Source of the DNA: Paraburkholderia ginsengiterrae
GTDB taxonomy: Bacteria; Pseudomonadota; Gammaproteobacteria; Burkholderiales; Burkholderiaceae
Assembly: GCF_001645125.1 (NCBI RefSeq)
Contig: NZ_LXKA01000393.1
Span: 1-64,000, forward strand
Direction: 5' to 3'
DNA length: 64,000 bases
Shown piece by piece: positions 17,599-26,657 of this stretch (position 1 is its first letter; each line of letters opens with the position of its first letter). The position numbers were made by a program, and so were the translations under genes. The notes beneath the pieces were generated by a model, which was given only the letters and a program-made list of their open reading frames with translations, ran no database searches and was not told where the DNA came from.

Positions 17599-19149
17599 TT
17601 AGCTCTCGACCACGTCCAGATAGTCTTCCGGACGCGTGCGGTCTTCCGCGCGCTGCATGCCGGCTGCGCGCACCAGCAGGCTCACCACGATCGAAACCAC
17701 CAGGTTCACGATCAGCGACCACACCGCCGCATAACCCGGAATCGCCATGCCGAACAGGTGGATCGTGAAGATCGAGCCGGCCAGCTTCAGCGAAATCGCC
17801 ATCCACGTGCCGGTGGCAATGCCCGCTGCCCAGCCGGCCAGCAGGCCGCGGTAGTCGAGCACGCGCGTGTACAGACCCAGCACGATGGCCGGCAGCGTCT
17901 GGATGATCCAGATACCGCCCAGCAGCTGCAACTGGATCGCATACGTGAGCGGCAGGCCGAGAATGAACGCCACCGCGCCAACCTTGACGATCAGCGAGAC
18001 CAGCTTCGCGACATTGGTCTCCTGCTCATGCGACATGTTGCGGTTGACGAACTCCTTGTGGATGTTGCGGGTGTACAGGTTCGCGGCCGCAATCGACATG
18101 ATCGCCGCCGGCACCAGCGCGCCGATCCCGATTGCCGCGAACGCCACGCCGACGAACCACGACGGGAAGAAGTGCAGGAACAGTGCCGGCACCGCGAAGT
18201 TCGGGCCGAACGCCTTGAAGTACGGCGCGAATTCCGGCATGTCCTTCACGCCCGAGGCGAGCGCCATGAAGCCGAGCAGCGCGAGCAGGCCGAGCACCAG
18301 CGAATAGGCCGGCAGCATCGCCATATTGCGGCGGATCGTATTGCCCGAATTGGACGACAGCACCGCCGTGATCGAGTGTGGATACAGGAACAGCGCGAGC
18401 GCCGAACCCACCGCCAGTGTCGCGTAGGCACTGTAGCCGTTCAGGCTCGACACGTCCGGCGCCTTCAGCAGCAGCTTGGCCGGTGGCACCGCGCTGAAGA
18501 TGTGGCCGAAGCCGCCCAGTTGCGGCGGAATGACGATGATCGCTGCAAAGATCGTCACGTAGATGAGGATGTCCTTGACCACCGCGATCATGGCCGGTGC
18601 GCGCAGACCCGACGTGTACGTGTAGGCCGCGAGGATCGCGAATGCGATGATCAGCGGCAGATCGCCGACGAAACCCTTCGTGTCGAAGCCGAGCGCGCCG
18701 AGCACCACTTCGATACCGACCAGCTGCAGCGCGATGTACGGCATGGTCGCGACGATGCCGGTCACGGCCACTGCCAGCGCGAGCACCCGGCTGCCATAGC
18801 GCGCCGAGACGAAGTCAGCCGAGGTCACGTAGCCCTGGCGTTTGGCGATGCTCCACAGCTTCGGAAACACCACGAACGCGAACGGATAGATCAGGATCGT
18901 GTAAGGCAGCGCGAAGAAACCCGTTGCGCCCGCACCGAACACCAGAGCCGGCACGGCGATGAAGGTGTACGCGGTGTACAGATCCCCGCCGAGCAGAAAC
19001 CACGTGACGATGGTGCCAAACCGGCGGCCGCCGAGGCCCCACTCTTCCAGATGGGCGAGATCGCCGCGCCGCCAGTGGGCCGCGACAAAGCCGAGAATCG
19101 TGACGCCGATGAAAAATAGCACGAAGACAAAGGTTGCGATGGCATTCAT
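17599..19149 (-). CDS. Sodium:solute symporter, monocarboxylate permease (MctP)-like
   Basis: A 516-aa membrane protein with about 13 hydrophobic helices and SSF-family signatures, including WGLGGRRFGTIVTWFLLGGDLYTAYT and an Ala/Gly-rich core. It resembles the MctP/ActP branch that takes up short carboxylates such as acetate, pyruvate or lactate. The start overlaps the stop of the DUF3311 gene by one base (TAATG), showing translational coupling; an upstream start within DUF3311 is rejected. DUF3311 plus SSF is a well-known pair. Confidence 0.88.
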   Translation of the reverse strand: MNAIATFVFVLFFIGVTILGFVAAHWRRGDLAHLEEWGLGGRRFGTIVTWFLLGGDLYTAYTFIAVPALVFGAGATGFFALPYTILIYPFAFVVFPKLWSIAKRQGYVTSADFVSARYGSRVLALAVAVTGIVATMPYIALQLVGIEVVLGALGFDTKGFVGDLPLIIAFAILAAYTYTSGLRAPAMIAVVKDILIYVTIFAAIIVIPPQLGGFGHIFSAVPPAKLLLKAPDVSSLNGYSAYATLAVGSALALFLYPHSITAVLSSNSGNTIRRNMAMLPAYSLVLGLLALLGFMALASGVKDMPEFAPYFKAFGPNFAVPALFLHFFPSWFVGVAFAAIGIGALVPAAIMSIAAANLYTRNIHKEFVNRNMSHEQETNVAKLVSLIVKVGAVAFILGLPLTYAIQLQLLGGIWIIQTLPAIVLGLYTRVLDYRGLLAGWAAGIATGTWMAISLKLAGSIFTIHLFGMAIPGYAAVWSLIVNLVVSIVVSLLVRAAGMQRAEDRTRPEDYLDVVES

Positions 19150-19388
19150 TAGCGTGCGCCCCCTTGTGAACGGCCGTTGGAACGGGTCTTGGTCTTGAAG
19201 TACACGAGCGCCGTGATAACCGCGCTGATCAGCACCCACAGGAGCTGGTACCAGTAGAAGAACGGAAAGTCGAACAGCACCGGTTCGACCTTGTTGTATG
19301 ACGGCACCCAGATCATTGCGATCCAGGGCAACAGCAGCAACCAGAGCCAGCGTTTGCTGGCCTTGTTCGCGTCGGCGTCGTGAGCCAT
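19149..19388 (-). CDS. DUF3311 small membrane protein, partner of the symporter
   Basis: A 79-aa protein with two membrane helices (WLWLLLLPWIAMIWVPSYN and YQLLWVLISAVITALVYF) and a basic C-terminal tail. The motif FPFFYWYQLLWVLISA is typical of DUF3311, which almost always precedes an SSF transporter and may be an accessory subunit. It overlaps the symporter gene by one base. Confidence 0.85.
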   Translation of the reverse strand: MAHDADANKASKRWLWLLLLPWIAMIWVPSYNKVEPVLFDFPFFYWYQLLWVLISAVITALVYFKTKTRSNGRSQGGAR

Positions 19389-19450
19389 GACGTCTCCTCT
19401 TCCCTATTATTGAAATGTTGGTCCGTGTTCGACGGGTGGTGAACCCCGCA

Positions 19451-19490
19451 GCGGTTGGCCGCCCCGCGGTTGGCCGCTCCGCAGATGGCC
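19451..19490. repeat. 15-bp tandem repeat upstream of the DUF3311 gene
   Basis: gcggttggccgcccc and gcggttggccgctcc lie head to tail (19451-19480), followed by a partial third copy, gcagatggcc. They sit in the 267-bp gap between the SpeE-like gene and DUF3311. Confidence 0.7.
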
Positions 19491-19655
19491 ACGGGCGCCC
19501 CGAAAGCTTCGAAAGAGTATAGGAGCCGCGAACATGCGGTCAAGCAGGGACGACCCCAGCACGATCGTGCTTTGCGGGCCGGCATGGGCGTTGGGCCCAT
19601 GCAGAGATGGCGATCGGACCGACTTGGCGCGGCCCGACCGCTCAGCTGGTGAGGC

Positions 19656-20579
19656 TTAAACCGAAAACGACACGCCGTTCTGGCCGGTCGATTCCTGCAG
19701 TCCTTTGATCCACTTGCGCGCCGGCAAGCCGAGCTGCGCTTCGATCAGCTTCGCGCGTGCCTGCAGCGCCGTGAACGGCACGTCGAGCGCCGGCCCCGAA
19801 AATGCAATCGCGATACGGTTGCCGTCGTGCACTTCCGGCAACGCGACCACGCGGCCGTCGAAGGCTTCGTTCAGACGCTTCATGTTGCGCACGAAGCTCG
19901 GGTGATCGCCGAACAGGTTCACCGTCACCACGCCCGCGTCGGTCAGGCAGGCGCGCGCCGCACGGTAGAAGGCGACGCTGTCGAGCACTGGGCCACGCGC
20001 TGTGGCGTCATAGACGTCGATCTGCAAGGCGCCGATCGTGCCGTGATTGGCGCGGTCGTTGACGAAGTCCCATGCGTCTGTCTCGTGCACGGTCAGACGG
20101 GCGTCGTCGTGCGGCAGTTCGAACATCGTGCGCGCTGCCACCACGACCGCCGGATTCACTTCCACCGCCTCGACCCTGGCGCGCTTCAGGAAGCGGTGCG
20201 CGAACTTGGTCAAGGCCGCCGCGCCCAGGCCGAGCTGGACGATGCGCTTGGGCGTTTCGAGGAACAGCAGCCAGGCCATCATCTGCTGCGCATATTCGAG
20301 TTCGATGTGATCCGGCTTGCGCAGACGCATGGCGCCTTGCACCCACTCCGTGCCGAAATGCAGAAAGCGCACGCCGCCCTCTTCGGAGAACGTCACCGGT
20401 GCGAAACGCGGCTTGCGCGGCGCTTCGATTTGCGGTGCGTCGTGCAGATCGTCTTCACGCGAGGCGCGCTTCGGGGTGCGCTTGGCTTGACGCGTTTTCT
20501 GTTTGCCGCCGGCGGTGTCGGCGTCACGATTGCGGAAGGCACGCGCTTCAGCGGATGCGCGTTTGATCAATTGAGTCAT
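19656..20579 (-). CDS. Spermidine synthase-like (SpeE-fold) protein
   Basis: A 307-aa protein. After a charged ~75-residue N-terminal tail comes a Rossmann methyltransferase-like domain with IVQLGLGAAALTKFAHRF (nucleotide-binding loop), VEAVEVNPAVVVAAR, and IDVYDATARGPVL, as in the spermidine/spermine synthase superfamily. The usual catalytic DG(x)TQ-type segment is not clear, so it may not be a true aminopropyltransferase. The start at MTQLIKRAS overlaps the upstream glycosylase stop by four bases (ATGA), so it is the third gene of the ubiC operon. Confidence 0.8.
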   Translation of the reverse strand: MTQLIKRASAEARAFRNRDADTAGGKQKTRQAKRTPKRASREDDLHDAPQIEAPRKPRFAPVTFSEEGGVRFLHFGTEWVQGAMRLRKPDHIELEYAQQMMAWLLFLETPKRIVQLGLGAAALTKFAHRFLKRARVEAVEVNPAVVVAARTMFELPHDDARLTVHETDAWDFVNDRANHGTIGALQIDVYDATARGPVLDSVAFYRAARACLTDAGVVTVNLFGDHPSFVRNMKRLNEAFDGRVVALPEVHDGNRIAIAFSGPALDVPFTALQARAKLIEAQLGLPARKWIKGLQESTGQNGVSFSV

Positions 20580-21052
20580 GTGAGGATGTCGCGCCAGAGA
20601 CGCAATTTTTGGTCGAACGAGAGCATAGCATTCGCGGGACTCGACGAAGGCAGCACAAGGGTGGCGTAGCCCGCCGCGCCGATCACCTCGGCGAACCGCC
20701 CCGCCGTTTTCCCGTTGAAGCACACTTTCTTCAGCAGCGGCGCATGCTCGCGCAACGATGCAAAGTCATTCGGCGTCGCGTTGCGGATCGCCGAATCGAG
20801 ACTGCCCTCGCGATGACACGCGGCGAGCACGTCCCACACGCCGATGCCATGCGTCAGCACACGTTCGAGCCGAAGCTCATAGGCGAGCTCATGCAGTTGA
20901 GGTTCATCGAGCACCGTCCCCAGCAGCTTCCAGAACTGGTTGCGCGGATGCGCGTAGTACTGCGTCGCGGCGAGCGACGCTTCCCCAGGAAAGCTGCCCA
21001 GAATCAGTGTATGCGTATGCGCGGCGGTAACGGGCGGAAAGCCGCGCAGCAT
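20576..21052 (-). CDS. DNA-deoxyinosine glycosylase (UDG superfamily, family 6-like)
   Basis: A 158-aa protein with the UDG-superfamily opening motif TLILGSFPGEASLAATQYYAHPRNQFWKLL and a C-terminal LPSSSPAN motif, as in bacterial hypoxanthine-DNA glycosylases. GIGVWDVLAAC and VCFNGKTAGRF are the inner motifs. It would remove deaminated bases from DNA. The start is at MLRGFPPV, whose ATG overlaps the ubiC stop by one base (TGATG). Coupling with a ubiquinone gene is notable. Confidence 0.85.
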   Translation of the reverse strand: MLRGFPPVTAAHTHTLILGSFPGEASLAATQYYAHPRNQFWKLLGTVLDEPQLHELAYELRLERVLTHGIGVWDVLAACHREGSLDSAIRNATPNDFASLREHAPLLKKVCFNGKTAGRFAEVIGAAGYATLVLPSSSPANAMLSFDQKLRLWRDILT

Positions 21053-21735
21053 CAGCGGCTCCACTCGCCGGGAGTACGCGCCGCGGGATGCGAGCGCGAC
21101 GCAGTGTGCTCGAGCGGACGGCCGTGTTCGCGCACGCGCGGATGCGCGGACGGCGCGCCCGCTCCGCGCGCGCCGGACAGCAGCGCCAGATGCGCCCACA
21201 GCGCCGGCAGCATGCACTCCGTCACCATCAGCGGCGCGCCGCGACGCTCGAACACCGTGCGGCGCGCGACCAGCGCGTGCGGCGGCCGCGCGGCGATTTC
21301 ACGCGCGGCCAGGTGATAAAGCGGGTGCCGCGCGGTCAACCTGCGGCTCACCAGCGCCGAACGCGCCACACTGCTGTCGCTATACAGCAGTTCGGCCAGC
21401 GGCCGCGTGCGCAAGCGCCGCATGGCCTGCCACACGCCCACGCTCGCCGCCAGCGGCGCGACACTATGAGCCGCCACGAACGGCACGCCGCCGACCGACA
21501 ACACCACTTCCCGAACCCACACCGGCGCTCGCGGCGCGAGACCCAGCGCGGCGGACTCGTCGGCCCACGGCAAATCGACGCCTTCGCGCGTGACACGCAC
21601 GGCGACCGCGCCCAACGCGCGCAGATGCGCGGTCAGCGAACCGCCACGGGTCAGCCAGTCTTTCTGGTCGGCGCTGAAGCCGGGTAAGGGAGTGACGCGC
21701 CAGTGGGCGTCGGCGGCATCGAAACGGATAGACAT
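21052..21735 (-). CDS. ubiC: Chorismate--pyruvate lyase
   Basis: A 227-aa protein of the UbiC family, which converts chorismate to 4-hydroxybenzoate for ubiquinone. Family segments are [36 protein letters not shown], and a C-terminal [21 protein letters not shown] carrying the Glu of the active site. The tail after LWAHL (about 40 residues, Arg/Ser/Ala-rich) is longer than in E. coli. First gene of a three-gene overlapping operon. Confidence 0.88.
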   Translation of the reverse strand: MSIRFDAADAHWRVTPLPGFSADQKDWLTRGGSLTAHLRALGAVAVRVTREGVDLPWADESAALGLAPRAPVWVREVVLSVGGVPFVAAHSVAPLAASVGVWQAMRRLRTRPLAELLYSDSSVARSALVSRRLTARHPLYHLAAREIAARPPHALVARRTVFERRGAPLMVTECMLPALWAHLALLSGARGAGAPSAHPRVREHGRPLEHTASRSHPAARTPGEWSR

Positions 21736-21973
21736 GGTGTCGGATTATAACGGCGCGGCCGTCGGAGGATTCCCCACCCTGCCAGCACTTTTTCCTAGCG
21801 GACTCCGTCAATTTCCTCGCGGGCGCGAAGCAGGCCCCTGGTCCCGTGATTTCAGAGTGCTCCGATTCTCCGCTGCTCACATCGCGCGATAAAACCTTCG
21901 TGCTTCGCCAAGCCGGCCGCTCGCGACCGAAGAGCGGGCCAAGTGAATCGACAACAAAGGAGAACACACGAAG

Positions 21974-22480
21974 ATGAACACATTCCTGAGCACAACCGCC
22001 TGCGCACTGTCGCTCCTGCTGATGGCAGGCTGCGCGGCGCCGCTGAATCGCGACACCGAGACTTCGTTGAACAAGGCCGTGGGCATCGAAGTCGCGCCCG
22101 TTGCCAACGGGGTCGCGGTCAAGCTGCCCGAAACCGCCCTGTTCGACTTCAACAAGTCCGACGTGCGCGGCGATGCAACCGCGGTCATCGATCGTTCGGC
22201 TGTGCTGCTCAACCGCAGCAAGAAGCCGATCGTCGTCGAGGGCTATACCGACAACGTCGGCACGCTCGAATACAACCAGCAACTCTCCGAATCTCGCGCA
22301 ACCGCGGTAGGTTACGCGCTCGTCGCGCGCAGCGTGGCAATGGACCGCATTCGCACGAAGGGCAACGCCTATAACAACCCGGTGGCGAGCAACGACACGC
22401 CCGAAGGGCGCGCGTTGAATCGCCGCACGGAAATCGTCGTGCGAGGCGAGACGATGGATACGCTGATGGGCAAGCAATAA
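21974..22480 (+). CDS. OmpA family lipoprotein
   Basis: A 168-aa envelope protein. The signal peptide ends in lipobox LMAGC, so Cys20 is the lipidated residue. The C-terminal OmpA-like domain has LFDFNKSDVRGDA, VEGYTDNVGTLEYNQQLSESRATAV and NRRTEIVV, the peptidoglycan-binding signature with the Asp and Arg that bind diaminopimelate. It probably anchors the outer membrane to the cell wall. The ATG at 21974 has an AAAGGAGAA ribosome site close upstream. Confidence 0.93.
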   Translation: MNTFLSTTACALSLLLMAGCAAPLNRDTETSLNKAVGIEVAPVANGVAVKLPETALFDFNKSDVRGDATAVIDRSAVLLNRSKKPIVVEGYTDNVGTLEYNQQLSESRATAVGYALVARSVAMDRIRTKGNAYNNPVASNDTPEGRALNRRTEIVVRGETMDTLMGKQ

Positions 22481-22525
22481 ACGCCGGCCATCTCAAACCG
22501 CGTTTTCAGGCAAACCCGGGCGCGT

Positions 22526-24331
22526 TTATCGTGTGCCGGGTGCCAGCATCCTCCCCAGCCGCGCCGCAACCCGCTCGACAACCGGCGCCCACGCCCCCGG
22601 CCGCGGCTGCCGGAACAACTCGACAGTGTCGTACCAGGGCTGCGCCTCCGCATTGCCCCAGGACCAGTGCGATACGTGATCAAGCATAGCCAGTACACGG
22701 TGCCCTAGCGCGCCGCCGAGATGCAAAGGCGCACTGTCGATCGTCACCAGCGCATCCAGTGCCGTCAGATGAGCCGCTACGTCGTCGAAACCGGCCTCGT
22801 AGCCGCCGCTCAGGTCGCACACGCGATAGCCCTGCGCCGTGAGCGCCGCCACATCGGCACGGCGGCCAGGCGTGAGTGGATGGAATACCACGTCCGGCAA
22901 CGCGAGCAGCGGCGCCAGCGCCGCCAGCGGAATCGACCGCCTGGCATCGCGCCGGTGTGTCGGACTGCCGGACCACACGAGGCCGACGTGCCGCTGCGCC
23001 TTCGGCGCACACGCGCCGACCCGTTCGCGCCATGCCGCCACCTTCATCGCGTCGGCCCGAAGATACGCCGCGCCACGCACGTGCTCCGGCTGGAGACCGA
23101 GCACGAGCGGCAGGCTCATCATCGGCAATCCATAGTCGGGCGCGCCGAGCGGGCCATCTTCAATCGACACGCAATCCGCGTAGATGCGCTCGAACAGCGC
23201 CCGCAACGGACGACGCACGGCGAGCACCAGCCTGCCGCCTTCGTCGCGCACGCGGACGGCCAGTTGCGCCACGAAGCGAACCATCTGGATGTCGTCGCCG
23301 CTACCCTGCTCGCTATGCACGACCAGGGTCTTGCCGGCGAGCGCTTCACCACGCCAGCGCGGACACAAACGCGACATCACGCTGACGACGTTGTTCTGTT
23401 CGCGGTCCTCGCGCGCAAGGCGTGCCTCGAAGCGCGGCCAGGCGCTCGTCCAGGCGCCGCGCCGTAACTCCAGGTCTGCCAGATCGACCGCGGCCTGCAC
23501 CGCGGACGAATCGATGTCGAGTGACGCACGCAACACCGCTTCGCTCTCCTCGTAGCGCGCCTGCTCGCCGAGATACAGGCCAATGGCCGCCAGCAGGTCG
23601 GCACGGCCGGGCGTGATGGCGTCCACCGCACGCATGGTCGTCTCCGCCGCCGCGGCGGCGTCGCGCTGCCATTGCGCGTGACTGAGCTGCCACGCCATTT
23701 CGGCGTCCGCCGGATGGTGCGCGAGCCATTCGCGGCACACGCGCTCCACCGTGAACCAATCGCCAATCTCACGAAATGCCAGCGCGAGTTGCAACGGCAA
23801 GGCGGAATCGATCGCGGGGTTCAGCGCATAGGCCCGCAGCAGGGCCGCGCGACGTTCGGCGCGCGCCTTCTCATCGGGTAGCGCCACCAGCGCAATCGAC
23901 AACCACCACGGCGCCCTTGCGTCTTGCGGCGCCTGCCGCTCGTAAGCGCGCAACAGGTGCGCGGCGGCCGAATGCGCGCCGCATCGATCGATCAGCCAGA
24001 CGGCCCACTTCGCCGTTGCCTCGAGCGGTTGCGCAGCCACCGCCAGCTCGCTTTCGTGGCGCGCGGTATCTGTGTCGCCGAGCGCGTCGGCAAAGAGCGC
24101 AAGCCGTGCATGGCGTGCTCCGTTTGTGCAGGCACTCGCCTGCGATGCGCTGTGATACGCCGCCTCGAAACGTTTCGCGCTCGCGCATAGGTCGGCGTGC
24201 AATTGCGGCGTGACACCCGCTTCAGCCAATTCGAGCGCGCGCCGCACGGCGGCATCAAGACCTTGATCGCGCAGGATCGACCACAGCATGTGAACTGCAT
24301 CGGCGGGCACTGCCAGATTGGATTCGGACAT
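22526..24331 (-). CDS. TPR protein with C-terminal glycosyltransferase-like domain
   Basis: A 601-aa protein. The first ~330 residues are Ala/Leu-rich helical repeats of TPR character (for example RHARLALFADALGDTDTARHESELAVAAQPLEA and LLAAIGLYLGEQARYEESEAVLRASLDID). The C-terminal ~250 residues resemble the GT-B fold: LVVHSEQGSGDDIQMVRFV, HVGLVWSGSPTHRRDARRSI and DALVTIDSAPLHLGGALGHRV. The last is the typical nucleotide-sugar site of GT9/GT41-like bacterial enzymes. Acceptor unknown; a glycoprotein or flagellin glycosyltransferase is possible. Single gene. Confidence 0.8.
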   Translation of the reverse strand: MSESNLAVPADAVHMLWSILRDQGLDAAVRRALELAEAGVTPQLHADLCASAKRFEAAYHSASQASACTNGARHARLALFADALGDTDTARHESELAVAAQPLEATAKWAVWLIDRCGAHSAAAHLLRAYERQAPQDARAPWWLSIALVALPDEKARAERRAALLRAYALNPAIDSALPLQLALAFREIGDWFTVERVCREWLAHHPADAEMAWQLSHAQWQRDAAAAAETTMRAVDAITPGRADLLAAIGLYLGEQARYEESEAVLRASLDIDSSAVQAAVDLADLELRRGAWTSAWPRFEARLAREDREQNNVVSVMSRLCPRWRGEALAGKTLVVHSEQGSGDDIQMVRFVAQLAVRVRDEGGRLVLAVRRPLRALFERIYADCVSIEDGPLGAPDYGLPMMSLPLVLGLQPEHVRGAAYLRADAMKVAAWRERVGACAPKAQRHVGLVWSGSPTHRRDARRSIPLAALAPLLALPDVVFHPLTPGRRADVAALTAQGYRVCDLSGGYEAGFDDVAAHLTALDALVTIDSAPLHLGGALGHRVLAMLDHVSHWSWGNAEAQPWYDTVELFRQPRPGAWAPVVERVAARLGRMLAPGTR

Positions 24332-24525
24332 GGGAAGCCTTTACGCCTCCAGATTTGAAACGCGCGAGCATAAGATATCGTCGCGCCGTTGCATCTCATA
24401 AACCGATCATGATTGGCGCCTGCAGATTTAATTTGGTTAGCGATCCAAACTGACTTGAATCTAAGATACCTCACGCATCTTCAACCGGAACGCCTGAACT
24501 GGCACCTCGGCATCACCACGAATAG

Positions 24526-24556
24526 CAAAAAAAATGCGCTGCCGAAGCAGCGCATT
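24526..24556 (-). terminator. Intrinsic terminator of htpG
   Basis: On the minus strand the stem aatgcgctgc / gcagcgcatt has a TTCG loop and runs into a T8 tract. It lies ~50 bp after the htpG stop. Confidence 0.85.
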
Positions 24557-24607
24557 TTCCATCCTCACGCGTCAGTACGACGCCTGCGGATCAAGCTCGC
24601 ATCACGT

Positions 24608-26506
24608 TCAACCTACACGCGAGAGCAACAGCGCGTTGGTGCGCTTCACGAAGTCTGCGGGATCTTCCAGCGCGCCGCCTTCGGCGAGCAACGCCTGATC
24701 GAACAGCAAATGGCACCAGTCGTCGAAGTTCGCACTGTCGGCGTGCAAGCCTTTCACCAGAGCGTGTTCCGGATTCACCTCGAGAATCGGATGGAACGAC
24801 GGTGCCTGCTGCCCCGCCGCCTTCAGCATGCGCTGCAGGTAGCCGCTCATTTCGCCGTCGTCGGCAACGAGACAGGAAGGCGAGTCCGTCAGACGGAACG
24901 TCAGGCGCACGTCCTTGGCCTTGTCCTTGAGCGCTTCCTTCATCTTCTCGACAAGCGGCTTGAACTCTTCGCCCACCTTCTCCTGCGCCTGCTTCTCTTC
25001 GTCGTTCAACGCGCCCAGATCGAGATCGCCGCGCGCCACGCTTTGCAGCGGCTTGCCGTCGAATTCGTTCAGGAACGACAGGATCCACTCGTCCACGCGA
25101 TCGGTCAGCAGCAGCACTTCCACGCCCTTCTTGCGGAACACTTCGAGGTGCGGGCTGTGGGTCGCGGCGCGCCAGGTGTCGGCGGTCACGTAGTAGATCT
25201 TGGTCTGCTCGGGCTTCATGCGCGCGACGTAGTCGGCGAGCGACACCGTCTGCTCGGGCGAGTCCACATGCGTCGACGCAAAGCGCACAAGCTTGGCGAT
25301 CCGCTCGCGATTGGCGAAGTCTTCGCCGATGCCTTCCTTCAGCACCTGGCCGAATTCCTTCCAGAAACCGGCGTACTTTTCCTTATCCGCCTCGTTATCC
25401 GAGTTGGCCAGTTCTTCGAGCATCGACAGCGAGCGTTTGGTCACGCCCTCGCGGATCGCCTTCACGTCGCGGCTTTCCTGGAGGATTTCGCGCGACACGT
25501 TCAGCGGCAGATCGGCCGAATCGACCACACCCTTCACGAACCGCAGATAGGCCGGCAGCAGTTGTTCCGCGTCGTCCATGATGAACACGCGCTTCACGTA
25601 CAGCTTCAGACCGCCGCGATGATCCCGGCTGAACATGTCGAACGGCGCGTGGGCCGGCACATACAGCAGTTGCGTGTATTCGCTGCGGCCTTCAACTCGG
25701 TTATGCGTCCACGTGAGCGGGTCCTGATGATCGTGCGCGAGGTGCTGATAGAACTGCTGGTACTGCTCGTCGGTGATGTCGTTCTTCGCGCGGGTCCACA
25801 ATGCGCTGGCCTGATTGACGGTCTCGTCTTCGTCTTTCGTGACCATCGCGCTCTTTTCCGCGTCCCACTCTTCCTTCTGCATCAGGATCGGCAGCGCGAC
25901 GTGGTCGGAGTACTTCTGAATGATCGACTTCAGACGATGCGACGACAGCAGTTCGTCTTCATCGGCACGCAGGTGCAGCGTGATGGTGGTACCGCGCGCC
26001 GCGCGCTCGATCTGCTCGCCCGCGAAATCGCCCTCGCCCGCGCTGACCCAGCGCACGCCTTCCGAAGCCGGCAAGCCGGCACGGCGCGTTTCGACCGTGA
26101 TCTTGTCCGCGACGATGAAGCCCGAATAGAAGCCCACGCCGAACTGGCCGATCAGCGCCGCGTCTTTCTGCTGGTCGCCGGAGAGCTTGCCGAAGAATTC
26201 CTTGGTGCCCGAGCGCGCGATCGTGCCGAGGTTGGAGATCACTTCGTCACGGCTCATGCCGATGCCGTTGTCGTCGAGCGTGACGGTGCGCGCTTCCTTG
26301 TCGTACGACACGCGAATCCGCAGGTTCGGATCGTTCTCGTACAGTGCGCTGTTTTCGATCGCCTCGAAGCGCAGCTTGTCGGCCGCGTCGGAGGCGTTCG
26401 ACACCAGCTCGCGCAGGAAGATTTCCTTGTTGCTGTACAGCGAATGGATCATCAGGTGCAGAAGTTGTTTGACTTCTGCCTGAAAGCTCATGGTTTCTTG
26501 TGCCAT
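24608..26506 (-). CDS. htpG: Chaperone HtpG (Hsp90)
   Basis: A 632-aa Hsp90. The GHKL ATPase domain is at the N-terminus ([53 protein letters not shown]), followed by the middle domain and the C-terminal dimerisation domain. Length equals the bacterial family. The ATG at 26506 has a GAGGAAG site upstream. A strong terminator follows. Confidence 0.97.
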   Translation of the reverse strand: MAQETMSFQAEVKQLLHLMIHSLYSNKEIFLRELVSNASDAADKLRFEAIENSALYENDPNLRIRVSYDKEARTVTLDDNGIGMSRDEVISNLGTIARSGTKEFFGKLSGDQQKDAALIGQFGVGFYSGFIVADKITVETRRAGLPASEGVRWVSAGEGDFAGEQIERAARGTTITLHLRADEDELLSSHRLKSIIQKYSDHVALPILMQKEEWDAEKSAMVTKDEDETVNQASALWTRAKNDITDEQYQQFYQHLAHDHQDPLTWTHNRVEGRSEYTQLLYVPAHAPFDMFSRDHRGGLKLYVKRVFIMDDAEQLLPAYLRFVKGVVDSADLPLNVSREILQESRDVKAIREGVTKRSLSMLEELANSDNEADKEKYAGFWKEFGQVLKEGIGEDFANRERIAKLVRFASTHVDSPEQTVSLADYVARMKPEQTKIYYVTADTWRAATHSPHLEVFRKKGVEVLLLTDRVDEWILSFLNEFDGKPLQSVARGDLDLGALNDEEKQAQEKVGEEFKPLVEKMKEALKDKAKDVRLTFRLTDSPSCLVADDGEMSGYLQRMLKAAGQQAPSFHPILEVNPEHALVKGLHADSANFDDWCHLLFDQALLAEGGALEDPADFVKRTNALLLSRVG

Positions 26507-26657
26507 GGTCGGACTTCCTCTCTGTTGCGAATGGGGTTCAGGTCAGGCGCGGCCTGGCCGCCGGCGGGCCAGGGCGGCGCGAAGCGCCAAGCTGGGGTTG
26601 CTCCGCAGCGCCCGACCGCCGGATCGTCCGGCTAATTGGGGACGCTCACGCGCGGTT

